Below are positions 38,825-49,104 of a DNA stretch of 64,000 nt, piece after piece. This stretch comes from Trichomonas vaginalis G3 (taxonomy: Eukaryota > Parabasalia > Trichomonadida > Trichomonadidae), in assembly GCF_026262505.1 (NCBI RefSeq), contig NC_067207.1, forward strand, positions 21,048,082-21,112,081, read 5' to 3'. The position numbers were made by a program, and so were the translations under genes. Numbering within the stretch: the first letter of the stretch is position 1; every line of letters begins with the position of its first letter. Below the pieces are notes generated by a model, which was not told where the DNA came from, made no database searches, and was given only the letters and a program-made list of their open reading frames with translations.

Positions 38825-41800
38825 TTAATTTTCCATATCCTTTGGCTTAGGAAGTTGTGTTTGATTTTGTTGTTGTGCTTTCTTTCCCTTCGAAAGGATG
38901 AATCCTGGAAGTGCCTTAATCAATGTCCACTTCAAGTTCTTCTTTATGTATCCTGTTAATTGTCTCTTTGTTCCGAAAATGTCATACATGTGTAATCCTT
39001 GGTAAGTGAATGACCTGTCCAAGAACTCCTTGAATGAACCTGTTTCTTTACGTCTGAAGTTCAAATTCGCAGAAATAGGATGCAAAATGAATTCCCGACA
39101 GAAGAAAGCGCCTTCAGTTACTGAGTCATCAATTGCAGGAGAAGGAATTCCGCCTTCACTTATTTGGTTTGCTTCGTTTGGAGATTCTTCGATATCATCC
39201 TGATCGATATCCAACGCCCTCAAGTCATCAGCACTAGGGAATATCGCAATCAAGTTCTTGATAAACGGCATGGAAAGTGATGCAGAAAATGGAGCAATTT
39301 TACATTTAATCCTCTCGAAAACTGCTCTTTTCATGATCCTTTTTGCGCGCTTCATTCGTAAGTCAACGAAGATCTGTTCGCTTGTGCATGAGAATATGTC
39401 TTTGAACGCGTCTTGCTGTGTCTCATCCTTTGCGCTCAAGTTATTCAATGAGAAGTTGATGACGGCGGAATCATCGAGATTTGCCAAATAATACAAGTTC
39501 GGTTGTTGCAATTCGATGTCGCACATTGCTGTTCCATCTGGATGGAAGAACTTGACATAGACATTCCCTATTGATCCTGATATCAATGAGTCCCTTCCTG
39601 CAATCTTATTCGCTTTGTTGTCATCGAGATTTATCTTCAAAGAGAAAGCGTGAAATGCTGGAATGAAAACATCGAAATCATCAGGTCTGAAATTGACACT
39701 CAATGATTGCAATGTGACTAGTTTCATGGCAGAACTTAAGCCACTCGCGTGAAGGAACTGGACTTTGTCAAGATGGAATAATGGACGCAAACCATGTGTG
39801 TGTAAATCAATGATGTTACTTTTTATGATATTCAATGATGTTTGAGTATCATTTTTACGTTTTTCGAAAGTGAAATTGTTTGCGGAAAGGGAGCATGATG
39901 ACTCTGTGTCTGTGAGCATTAATGTCAACTTAGACTCGACAATCTCCAAAATGAATTTTGTCGTGTTGAAATGCTTTAAAAGTTCTGGTTCTGTCGTCAT
40001 CATTGGAAGAGGATTTTTCTTCTTCGGAGGAGGCATTTCGATGCCGAATTCATTGATCTGGTTCATGATGTCTGTTGTCATTTCGCCTATGATTGACCTG
40101 ATCTTAATGAAAATGGTTTCTTTAGTGGAAACATCCAAATGTGAAACGGTTACTGAGAAAATTTTTCTTTCTAAAAAAGTTCCTAAAATTTCGGATTTGT
40201 TTCCATTGCAAGTGACTTTGAAACCATTGTCTGTTGACATCTTAAGGATCAATGGGTCGCCTGTGAGCTTTACTCTTAGTTTGTCGTTATTCATTGTCAT
40301 CAACAGTTTCGGAATCATCACGGAAACATCGAAGAAAGAAAATTTCGGATATGTCGATGTTCTTCTGATGAAATTCTGTGGTTTAAGATATCTGTTGATA
40401 GATGAACCTTTGTGGATAATTTTGTGAATAAACGATTTGAGTAAATCCCCGTTGATTTGGAGATATCCGTCACCAAAATCAATGGTCGAGTGAAGTGACC
40501 AAGTATGAGAACAATATTTTGCGTATGGCTCGTACTCTGTGTCCGTGATTCTGTAGGAATCTATTGGCACGAACGTTGGCCTGCGCGAGTCGGCGTTAAG
40601 AGGATTATGGGATACGATTCTTGCGGTCATATTCGGAGCTGGGAAGATGAACATGGATCTCATGCCATTTTCGGTGTTCGCTCTGACTATGAACTGCGAA
40701 GCAACAATGGTAAATTGCCTTCTATCGAATGAAAAAGTGAAGTCTGGCATGATAAAGTTCATTTGAGCCGTTTGAGAGTACATATTATCGATATCGTGAT
40801 GCTGTACGATGAAATCCTTCGCGGAGACTTTGAATAACCACCGATATCTGATCCTGTACTTGTCAAACATGTAAATTCTTTTGTATTTGTACTTTTCTTG
40901 CCTCCATAATGTGGATCCGAGCTTCCAATCTTGTTTAATCTCCGATGCGTCGGGTATTGACTTCATTACAATCTTCGATGTCTTCATATTAAAATCGAAA
41001 AAGTGAACTGTACGACAAGCGATGCCGGGAACGTTGAATTCTGTTAGCCTGTTATCGCAGTGTATTTTGTAGTGGAAGAAATCTTTACGACTGACACCTT
41101 TTTTCTTTGCATTCAAATACCAACCTGAAGTTTCGATATTTTCCATGGTAAGAAGGGTTCCTGAGTGTCTAGAATTCAAGGCGGTGTGTTTAACGTTAAG
41201 AGTCAATGCGCCACCAACGATTCTGCCGATATTTGATTTTTCCAAATTCTTATCAATGACGCAGAGCTTCTCCAGAGCGTTTTCTCTGTTGGAAATTGCA
41301 GGTCCATCCCATACCCACTCGAGATCTTTGAATAAAACTGAGTAAAGGACCTCTTCTGGTTCGGGTAATTTCGAAAACGCTTCTCTGTAGAGTTTGAAGA
41401 GCTGATTCTTGGATTCCTGTTCGAATTCTTCACTGTTGAATGTCTTTGTACCTCTGGCTTTCATGATTTGTATTGCTTTTTCTTGGCGAATTCGCAATTG
41501 TTGGACTGCTTCGAGTTTTGCTACATTTGAGAGTGTAATTGTATCAGTAAGTGGTGTAGTAGCATATTTTACGCTTCCTGTCTCGAAAACCATTGAAAAT
41601 CTTCGAGATGTCGGAGGTAATTTGTCTCTAAATGCCGAAACATCGCCTTTTATCTGTTTAGAGACGAAGGAAATGAGGGAGAACACTTCGTTGATGTATG
41701 ATTTCTCGGCAAAATCCGCGTGCAAAGTGAAATCGGCCTCTCTTGCCCTTAATCCGAAAAATGGCTTTGCAAGATTTAGTTCTGCCCATCTCGCGGTAAG

Positions 41801-43006
41801 GAAATTGTATGTCTTCTGTGGAAATACGACGTCTATCATCGCTGTTTTCGCTGAAATTTCCCTTTTTTGAAAAACAACTTTTTTCAGCGGAATTTTGAGA
41901 ATATGATTATCGGAAAGAGCGAATGTAACATTCACGAATGGAGATTTCATGAAGTACTGGAATTTCGGTTTGACTTTCTCTTGTTTCTTCTCTAATGGAT
42001 TTGATACTCCGTTAAAGTAGCGATTTAGCAGGCCAATGTCAATTAAAAATGTCGTTGATAGGTATAGATCAACATTTGAGAACGTCCATGAGCTTTTGTC
42101 GATTTTTATCGAAGGAATATCCGCAAGTGGTAATTCTCCACGAGTTGCAAGGAATCTGCTAGCTTCGAAAACGTCATCAAGGATGTTGAGCTCTGTAATG
42201 ATGACCTTGAGCGTTTTCGTGTGTAAATCAAGGACAGGTAAGTTTAATTCGATTTTATCAATAAGTAACTGCGCATCAACATCTTCGTCGTCAGGACATG
42301 TGATGTGGAGTTGGCATGTGTCTGTAGATATGCGGCCCTCGTTGTATAAAATCGTAAGTAAAGGTATTTTTATGCCAAAATTTCTGTAGAAGTTCGTCAT
42401 AAACTGCTTAAGGGATGACATCGAGCCTTTAAATGAGATGTTCAATGACGGTATATGCGCGAATGGGTCCTCCTCTGCAAGTGAAATCTCGGTCACTGAA
42501 AAATCCAAAGAAAAATTCGATTGAGCGCGAACAAATTCGACAGTCATGGATTGAAAACGGAATTTCACACCTTTAACAGTAACTGATATGTTGTGTAAGT
42601 TGATTTTCGCTGATTTTGTAATTAATATTAAAATGTAAGAAAGAATTTTTTGAATTATCCATTGTTCAATTGTGGTTTTCCCTGAATCTTGGCTAGAATT
42701 TTCGTGTTCTAGAATTTCTAAGTCAAGATCTTCGATTTTGACTTCAACATGGCGAAAAGAGTGAGTTTTTAGTATCGAAAAGAAGTTCAGTGATACTTCG
42801 ATCAATGAGCTTCTTGCTTTGAATCGACTGCCTTCACCAAGCAAGTTGACAAAAGAGATTAATGTTTTTCCTTTCTCGTAGTAAAGCGTTTTATTAAATA
42901 GGCGCCGAAGAAATACTTGTATACGCCTTACAATAGTCATTTTGAGTGGTATTGCTATGCATAAGACTATTAGTGAAAGCAGGAAAAGGAAAACAATCAA
43001 TCTCAT
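38825..43006 (-). CDS. large membrane-anchored protein, bridge-like lipid-transfer type (FMP27/Hobbit-like)
   Basis: A 1393-aa protein. An N-terminal hydrophobic anchor covers about residues 3-24. A very long beta-rich chain follows with alternating hydrophobic patterns and no other membrane segment. N-terminal patterns such as HVEVKIEDLDLEI and KINLHNISVTVKGVKFRF are the repeated strand groups of bridge-like lipid-transfer proteins (VPS13/FMP27/Hobbit/KIAA0100 class), and a central SLHSTIDFGDGYLQINGDLL block has similar character. Such proteins carry lipids between the ER and other membranes. The family call rests on pattern, and the protein is shorter than FMP27 or Hobbit (over 2000 aa). 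It ends in a Gln-rich basic tail. Confidence 0.5.
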   Translation of the reverse strand: MRLIVFLFLLSLIVLCIAIPLKMTIVRRIQVFLRRLFNKTLYYEKGKTLISFVNLLGEGSRFKARSSLIEVSLNFFSILKTHSFRHVEVKIEDLDLEILEHENSSQDSGKTTIEQWIIQKILSYILILITKSAKINLHNISVTVKGVKFRFQSMTVEFVRAQSNFSLDFSVTEISLAEEDPFAHIPSLNISFKGSMSSLKQFMTNFYRNFGIKIPLLTILYNEGRISTDTCQLHITCPDDEDVDAQLLIDKIELNLPVLDLHTKTLKVIITELNILDDVFEASRFLATRGELPLADIPSIKIDKSSWTFSNVDLYLSTTFLIDIGLLNRYFNGVSNPLEKKQEKVKPKFQYFMKSPFVNVTFALSDNHILKIPLKKVVFQKREISAKTAMIDVVFPQKTYNFLTARWAELNLAKPFFGLRAREADFTLHADFAEKSYINEVFSLISFVSKQIKGDVSAFRDKLPPTSRRFSMVFETGSVKYATTPLTDTITLSNVAKLEAVQQLRIRQEKAIQIMKARGTKTFNSEEFEQESKNQLFKLYREAFSKLPEPEEVLYSVLFKDLEWVWDGPAISNRENALEKLCVIDKNLEKSNIGRIVGGALTLNVKHTALNSRHSGTLLTMENIETSGWYLNAKKKGVSRKDFFHYKIHCDNRLTEFNVPGIACRTVHFFDFNMKTSKIVMKSIPDASEIKQDWKLGSTLWRQEKYKYKRIYMFDKYRIRYRWLFKVSAKDFIVQHHDIDNMYSQTAQMNFIMPDFTFSFDRRQFTIVASQFIVRANTENGMRSMFIFPAPNMTARIVSHNPLNADSRRPTFVPIDSYRITDTEYEPYAKYCSHTWSLHSTIDFGDGYLQINGDLLKSFIHKIIHKGSSINRYLKPQNFIRRTSTYPKFSFFDVSVMIPKLLMTMNNDKLRVKLTGDPLILKMSTDNGFKVTCNGNKSEILGTFLERKIFSVTVSHLDVSTKETIFIKIRSIIGEMTTDIMNQINEFGIEMPPPKKKNPLPMMTTEPELLKHFNTTKFILEIVESKLTLMLTDTESSCSLSANNFTFEKRKNDTQTSLNIIKSNIIDLHTHGLRPLFHLDKVQFLHASGLSSAMKLVTLQSLSVNFRPDDFDVFIPAFHAFSLKINLDDNKANKIAGRDSLISGSIGNVYVKFFHPDGTAMCDIELQQPNLYYLANLDDSAVINFSLNNLSAKDETQQDAFKDIFSCTSEQIFVDLRMKRAKRIMKRAVFERIKCKIAPFSASLSMPFIKNLIAIFPSADDLRALDIDQDDIEESPNEANQISEGGIPSPAIDDSVTEGAFFCREFILHPISANLNFRRKETGSFKEFLDRSFTYQGLHMYDIFGTKRQLTGYIKKNLKWTLIKALPGFILSKGKKAQQQNQTQLPKPKDMEN

Positions 43007-43430
43007 TTTTATAAAAAAAAATAATTGAGAGTGCGAAAAATTCGGATTGTTCTCTCATATCATTTTTAAAACATATACGTCGGCATTAACAAAATTAGAT
43101 TTTTTTTGAAATTTGGATAAAAGGGGATTTTTCAAATTTGAAAAAAATCAAAGATCGGTACTCATTCCGATAGCTAATTAACTTGTTGAAGCTTCGTGTA
43201 TCTTGAGAGAATCTATACAATTGATCCACTTATGAAATTATTTCCTTATTTTTCAAAAATGTGTAATGTTCCATATTTTTTCGTATTAAATATCTGTCTT
43301 GTAGAAAAATAACTACATCTATGCAATCTTATTACTCATTCCCTAACACAATACTTGAATTATTCTCATTTTGTTTTAATAACATAAAGAATGTCTGTTC
43401 TTTAGTTTATTCATATAGGATATTTATATT
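43007..43430. other. gene-free spacer upstream of the large lipid-transfer-type gene
   Basis: AT-rich. No gene or repeat is seen before the MITE at 43431. Confidence 0.55.
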
Positions 43431-43633
43431 TTAAGGGTGCACTTACTACTTTCTGACATGCATTCATCATAACATATCTTTTTATATAAAAGTCATATGA
43501 AGTACTATGTAGTGATTTATAATAACTTTTTCCATAGAGAAAATATTAGCTTTCTATCATAGCAAATTGGAGAATAAAGCTCTGGTGTCAAAAAAATTGA
43601 GAGAATGTCAGAAAGTGGTAAGTGCACCCTTAA
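43431..43633. mobile_element. MITE with TTAAGGGTGCAC termini, 203 bp
   Basis: 29-bp terminal inverted repeats (TTAAGGGTGCACTTAC.ACTTTC...) with one mismatch, and TTAA at both ends. The interior of about 145 bases has no coding potential. The first 12 bases of the ends are shared with the larger repeats at 37259 and 44003, so all three may use the same transposase. Confidence 0.8.
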
Positions 43634-43677
43634 AAAAAGAATCAAATTTAAAATAATAAAAAAATTATAATGAATTT

Positions 43678-44002
43678 TTACTGTCCAAGCTTAGATTGTG
43701 AGAGTGAAGAAGTGATATGCATCATTCCAGAGAGTGGTGTAACTAAGTAAGTCATCTGCTTACCCTTACCCTTAAGGAAGACTTCACCTCTTTCTTCGAT
43801 GTTAAAGTTACCATTTTCGATGTATTCTTTTGTAGCCTTAGAAATCTGGATACGTCCAGCGATATCAGTACTCTGAAGACGAGCAGCGATGTTAATTGGG
43901 TCACCAATAATATCGAAGACAGGCTTATCAGTACCAAGAACACCAGCGAGAAGAGGACCGCTTGTGTTAATACCAATTCTAACTTCTAATGATGCATTCA
44001 AT
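43678..44002 (-). pseudogene. adenylyl/guanylyl cyclase, C-terminal fragment
   Basis: About 108 codons of the C-terminal half of a class III cyclase domain. It reads LEVRIGINTSGPLLAGVLG, then VFDIIGDPINIAARLQSTD and RIQISKATKEYI, with the C-terminal FLKGKGKQMTYLV stretch. The N-R transition-state residues (NIAAR) are present. The metal-binding aspartates and everything upstream are absent. The reading frame meets the end of the TTAAGGGTGCAC repeat exactly at 44003, so the first five residues of the open frame are repeat sequence. No cyclase sequence follows on the far side of the repeat. This is a stump of what is normally a large multi-pass protein. Confidence 0.85.
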
Positions 44003-45408
44003 TTAAGGGTGCACACGAGAGGATCATGTAAACTTCAGAATTTAGAACCTTATTTTAGGCATTATCTTGGCTACCTATTTAGGCTCGAAAAGCAAAAAAT
44101 ATCAAAAAATACAACTTGACTCCATTATGACCCTTTCATGGAGGTAGTTTTTATCCGCTAGTATTTTCCCTTTGAATTTCTTTACAATTCGAAATCAAAT
44201 TCAAATCTCAGTAGAAGAAAGGAAGAATCGACTTACTACGGTTGTAATACGAATAAATACATATATTTAATTATTTTTATTTACATAATAATTGTTTGAA
44301 GCTCATATTCCAACAAATTTTTAAATAAAAACATTAAAATGTTGAAAATGTTCATATATTTTAATAGGGTTTTGGCACTTTATTGAGGAATTACTACATA
44401 CATAGTCGAACTGAACTTGATATTTTGAAATTTAAATTATTTATCAAAATTAAAATTTAACTTGAAATTTATAATTATTTAGTCATATTTTGCATAATTC
44501 TAAGTAGATTTTGTAAAAAATCAAGAAAGAAAAATTTTAACGTGCTTTATTTTTTCTTTTTTATAATAATACATATTATTATATAATTAACATATTCATA
44601 ATGTTTCACCCTTTCAAAAATATAATACTCCTCCTCTCAAATAAACGTACATACGGGTGGCCTCTTTTTTCAAAAAATCAAAATTTGAAATTTTGGGCTC
44701 AAATATTAGAGATTTTTTCAACCTTCAACGATATATGTTGTCTATATCAGACCTCCTTTCTTTTTGATACTTAACATTGTTCCTAAATCTTAGCCGTTAA
44801 GGCTGTTCTGAAAATATTTTTTTTTCGAAAAAATTCGAAAAAATTCTTAAAATTCAAAAATCCCTTAATTCCTGAGGATTTTGGAAAAAAGTTTTTACAT
44901 GAACATGTGTATATTATATGAAGTATATTGATAAGGTAAAAATCAAATTTTATTGCATATTCATCGAGAAAATAAACTAACGAATCCCTCAAAATTGAGA
45001 GGGTAATCCTCCTCCTCTCAAATAAACGTACATACGGGTGCACCCTTAATTCCTGAGGATTTTGGAAAAAAGTTTTTACATGAACATGTGTATATTATAT
45101 GAAGTATATTGATAAGGTAAAAATCAAATTTTATTGCATATTCATCGAGAAAATAAACTAACGAATCCCTCAAAATTGAGAGGGTAATCCTCCTCCTCTC
45201 AAATAAACGTACATACGGGTGCACCCTTAATTCCTGAGGATTTTGGAAAAAAGTTTTTACATGAACATGTGTATATTATATGAAGTATATTGATAAGGTA
45301 AAAATCAAATTTTATTGCATATTCATCGAGAAAATAAACTAACGAATCCCTCAAAATTGAGAGGGTAATCCTCCTCCTCTCAAATAAACGTACATACGGG
45401 TGCACCCT
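44003..45408. mobile_element. TTAAGGGTGC-ended repeat, copy 2, with triplicated right terminus
   Basis: Starts TTAAGGGTGCACACG, with its first 400 bases homologous to the repeat at 37259, including GGATCATGTAAACTTCAGAA. An inner CTCAAATAAACGTACATACG near 44637 repeats the right-end sequence. The normal right end falls at 45049. It is followed by two further exact copies of the last 181 bases. The final end reads CACCCTAAAA, without a full TTAA. The cyclase reading frame stops at its left edge. Confidence 0.7.
44865..45408. repeat. tandem repeat, 181-bp unit, 3 copies
   Basis: Units begin at CCCTTAATTCCTGAGG (44862, 45043, 45224), with a period of exactly 181 bases and no visible difference between copies. 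Each ends in the repeat's own terminus. The joints are at CCCTTAA, which occurs both inside the element and at its end. Confidence 0.9.
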
Positions 45409-45845
45409 AAAAGCTGTGTATTAAAATTCTGTTCTCCTATTTTTATGAAGAAATAGTTGTAATGTTAGTTTATATCGTTTTCGCAAACCCTAGTTTTGTA
45501 TTTAATGACTTGATTCAATTTTAAGTAATTTTTTTGTTAGTAACTGACAAACATACGTAGAATAGTGTGATCGTCGAAACTTTGTCAGTACCTACTCTGA
45601 CTATGACTGTGCTCGTAACACTTATGATTGTCCAAAAATATTGCCGTGATATGGAGAAAAAGTGATTTTATTAAAAAATTTACAACTATTCAAACATACC
45701 CCCTTAAAAAAATTGAATTTGGTTTGAGAAAAAAGTTCTTGGATATCATTGGAGAAAAAGTGATAAGATAAAAACATTTAAATCACAAATAAAAATAATA
45801 AGGCTAGAAATAAAAAATAATATTTTGCAAATATAAATGAAAACA
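45409..45845. other. gene-free AT-rich spacer
   Basis: No continuation of the cyclase in any frame, no gene, and no repeat recognised. Confidence 0.6.
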
Positions 45846-47102
45846 TTAGTAAACCTCTTTGGGTTTTGAATTCTGATTGTACTTGTCCAATTTTGTCAAC
45901 TTAACCTTAAGAGTTTCCTTGTATTTTCCAGGTGTAGGAAGATTCGATTTTTGCATGTTTCTTTTAGCAACGATAGCATTTGTTTGTGCCATAATGAAGT
46001 TTGCGACGACATTCCATCTTTGATTTTCAGAATTTTTATTCTGTTGTTCTTGATCAGTTTGGAAAAGCTTTTTAAGAACAATCCTTTCTGTATTCAAACT
46101 AAATATGTAATTCATGTCAAGTAACTTATCTAATTTTGATCTGCAAGGATATTGCAACTCAATTCTAAGTTTTTCATTCCATGCTCTGCATTTTTTGATA
46201 AATTTGAAATGCTCTGTACCACGGAAATGGCTGGCATTTCCAGTAACTGGGTCAATAAAGCTAAATTTGGGAGTATTATCTATATCGGAGTTGTCGTTTT
46301 TTATTAAATATCCTCCGTTAGCAACACCAATTGTACATTGCATTGGATTAAAAATATCGCCATAGTACCATAAGAAATTCAATAATAATTTTGATGGAGA
46401 GAATTTTGTTGTACTTTCATTAATTTGGCAAACAGAGAGTAGCATATTAAATAATAATGTCGAACTGATACCTCCTTCGTAGTTAACTTCTAATTTTTCC
46501 TGACATAAAAGCATTTTTAAGTACATTAAAACAGGATACATTGACGGATATCTACTGAGTGCGTTTCTATTTCTTTCCATGTAAGCAAGGTAGTTAAGGT
46601 CATTATCTTCGTCAGATAATTGAGTAACAATTCCGATATCAATTGGAAGACGAAATCCTGAATCAGTAGCTTTAACTATTGGAACTTTTGCATTTATTAC
46701 TTGAAATTGGGAAATTACTCCTGAAAGTTTCAAATATCTTCCAATAAAATAAAGTTCTTCTAGAGTATCATCGATAATTAAGTTTTTTATCACGACAGAA
46801 AGATCTATATCACTGAAAGGAAGATTTGAATCTGTTGAATTTGATCCGAATAAAATAACTTTTGCCAAAGGATAGATTTTAGTAATGCATTCTTGTATGT
46901 TTTTGTATATTCTCAGCCTGACATACTTTTCTTCCAATGTTGGTTGAATCCATTTCGCGAAATCGATCAACTCAAGATCTAAAAACGTATAAGGATCGCT
47001 TGTTGAGTAAAAGAACGAATCCATCCACGGTGGCTGCTTAGTTGAGCTTTTAATATTTGGTCGAATTTCATCTTTAAACTTTTCAAGTAACAAAGGATTC
47101 AT
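45846..47102 (-). CDS. non-canonical poly(A) polymerase, TRF4/PAPD5-type
   Basis: A 418-aa protein. The nucleotidyltransferase signature FGS (85-87) with DID (Asp98, Asp100) and a third acidic residue in LPIDIG (Asp155) makes a complete catalytic triad. The PAP-associated region follows, with YPSMYPVLMYLKMLL and GGISSTLLFNMLL, as in TRF4/5 and PAPD5/7. These enzymes add short A-tails to RNAs for nuclear surveillance (TRAMP-like). The C-terminus is basic (KETLKVKLTKL). The N-terminal PWMDSFFYSTSDPYTFLDLELIDFAKWI is typical of the family. It looks intact. Confidence 0.88.
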   Translation of the reverse strand: MNPLLLEKFKDEIRPNIKSSTKQPPWMDSFFYSTSDPYTFLDLELIDFAKWIQPTLEEKYVRLRIYKNIQECITKIYPLAKVILFGSNSTDSNLPFSDIDLSVVIKNLIIDDTLEELYFIGRYLKLSGVISQFQVINAKVPIVKATDSGFRLPIDIGIVTQLSDEDNDLNYLAYMERNRNALSRYPSMYPVLMYLKMLLCQEKLEVNYEGGISSTLLFNMLLSVCQINESTTKFSPSKLLLNFLWYYGDIFNPMQCTIGVANGGYLIKNDNSDIDNTPKFSFIDPVTGNASHFRGTEHFKFIKKCRAWNEKLRIELQYPCRSKLDKLLDMNYIFSLNTERIVLKKLFQTDQEQQNKNSENQRWNVVANFIMAQTNAIVAKRNMQKSNLPTPGKYKETLKVKLTKLDKYNQNSKPKEVY

Positions 47103-47188
47103 AAAAATAATTTGACAAATATTTTTTCAATGTTTTGAAAAAAAAGAATGTGAATTTAAGAATAATCATAAAAAGAAGCTAGAAAGAT

Positions 47189-48385
47189 TTACTCGCAGCG
47201 CTTAAGGATTTCCTTGGAAACCTCGAGGAGTTCCTGGGAAACGTGGCCGATCTTGTTGATGAGGTAGTCATCGTTAGCAGCAACCTGGGCCTTGATCTTC
47301 TCCTTATCCTGGTGCATAACTTCCTCGAACTGTTCCTTTGTGAAGTTGAGGCCTTCCCAATCGATATCCTCGTACTCTGGAACGTAGCCGAGTGGAGAGA
47401 TGTGCTCTGGGGCCTTGCCGTAGGGTCTGTTGACCATCCAGCCAAAGACACGAGCGTTCTGGCCGAAGCCTGGCCAAAGGAACTTGCCAGCTGGGGACTT
47501 GCGGAACCAGTTGACGTGGAAGACAAGTGGTGTCTTGGCGAGCTTGGCCATCTCGAGGTAGTGCTTGAAGTAGTCACCCATGTGGTAGCCGCAGAATGGG
47601 AGCATAGCGAATGGATCGCGGCGGAGGGCGCCAACCTGGCCTTCAGCAGCGGCTGTCTGTTCAGAGCCGACTGTAGCACCAAGGTAAACACCGTGAGCCC
47701 ATGATGTGGCCTGGAAGACGAGTGGGATATCGTTCATGCGGCGGCCACCATAGACGAAGATGGAGACTGGAACACCGGCTGGGTTCTCCCATTCTGGGTC
47801 AATGCATGGGCAGTTAGCAGCTGGAGCAGCGAAGCGGGAGTTTGGATGTGATGAGACACGGCCGCAGTCTGGTGTCCAGTCCTTGTTCTGCCAGTCGATA
47901 AGGTGAGCAGGCTTCTCCTCTGTCATGCCCTCCCACCAGATGTCGCCATCGTCTGTAAGAGCGACGTTTGTGAAGATTGTGTTACGAGCGCAGGAGAGAA
48001 GAGCGTTTGGATTTGTGCTCATGGCTGTGCCTGGGGCAACACCGAAGAAACCGTTTTCTGGGTTGATAGCGCGGAGTTCACCATCCTTGTTTGGCTTGAT
48101 CCATGCGATATCATCACCGACTGTTGTGACTTCCCAGCCCTTCTTGCGGAGTTCCTCTGGTGGGATCAACATGGCGAAGTTTGTCTTGCCACAAGCTGAT
48201 GGGAAGGCAGCTGTGACGAATGTCTTCTTGCCTTCTGGGTTCTTGACGCCAAGAATAAGCATGTGCTCAGCGAGCCAGCCTTCCTTGCGGGCGAGGTTGG
48301 AGCCGATACGGAGGGCGAAGCACTTCTTGCCGAGGAGAGCGTTGCCACCATAGCCAGAGCCATAGAACCAGATTGTCTGAAGCAA
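47189..48385 (-). pseudogene. phosphoenolpyruvate carboxykinase (GTP), 5'-truncated
   Basis: About 398 codons of GTP-dependent PEPCK. It begins at [20 protein letters not shown] and runs to a normal C-terminus. The P-loop region [31 protein letters not shown] and the PAH/WFRK blocks are all present and uninterrupted. GTP-type PEPCK is about 600 aa, so roughly the first 200 residues (including part of the substrate site) are missing. The gene is rich in C- and G-ending codons, as in abundant metabolic enzymes. The composition changes sharply at about 48385 to an AT-rich fragment of another gene read in a different frame. No start codon serves the PEPCK part. Confidence 0.85.
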
Positions 48386-48793
48386 TTCCAATTATCATGT
48401 AAATGATTACTCCAATGACAACCTTAACTATTGGATTTGAAAATGTTGATGGTTTTTGGCGCAAGTTATATTTGAACCAAAGCTGGTCATCATGGCGTAA
48501 AACTAAAAATTCCATAGATTTTGGTGAAATTAATCCATTTACATCATGACTCATATCATCTGTTAATGATGAGCATATGTATTCATCTTTGCCTGTTAAG
48601 TTGAATTCTAATTTTGCGATTTTTTTATAAATTCCGTCAATTTCAAATGAAAGATCATAGTCGTCAAAATCAGAGACTTTCTCGAGCATCACTTTCTTTG
48701 GAAGATAGTTAGAATAATATTTCGATTGAATTGTTCCGATAGATTTGCGGCCATTATCTGTGAAAACAGCTTCAAAACGAGTTTCATTTTAAT
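48386..48793 (-). pseudogene. fragment of an unknown membrane protein gene, joined to PEPCK
   Basis: It is open from just after a TAA at 48793 and reads ETRFEAVFTDNGRKSIG..., then a beta-rich stretch and a membrane helix ([16 protein letters not shown]). There the coding character ends abruptly at the PEPCK junction. There is no convincing ATG at its beginning. The family is not recognised. The composition is ordinary AT-rich Trichomonas coding sequence, unlike the adjoining PEPCK. Confidence 0.55.
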
Positions 48794-49104
48794 CCATGTC
48801 TATAAAGCTTCCTATATAGTGATTAGCAAAACGTATAGCAACTAAAGAAGCTAAAAACATTACAAAAGAACCTTAATTATTTTTGACAACTCTACATTTA
48901 TCAAAAATTTCAATCAAAAATCTGAGCCAGATTTTTAACTTTATCAAAAATCTCACTTATAATGAACAAATAGTAAGGATCTTCATAAAACTAGAATATC
49001 AGATTGACATAATCTGATTTATGCATGTAGTAAAAAGACTGAATCTCAAAGAAAAATGCAAAAATTAATAACAAACAGTTTTATATACAAACATACATAC
49101 TTAA
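48794..49104. other. gene-free AT-rich spacer
   Basis: Nothing recognised. Confidence 0.55.

Noticed and set aside
38906-42389. Many 60-185 aa plus-strand frames opposite the large lipid-transfer-type gene
   Set aside because: They are shadows of one continuous 1393-codon frame, with no motif and no initiator.
44783-45405. Three similar minus-strand frames of 68-86 aa and a relative at 38072-38362
   Set aside because: They are the terminal repeat of the TTAAGGGTGC family read as protein. They lack independent evidence of coding.
47243-48353. Frames of 98-170 aa overlapping PEPCK on both strands
   Set aside because: GC-rich codon bias of PEPCK removes stops from other frames. The PEPCK motifs identify the true frame.
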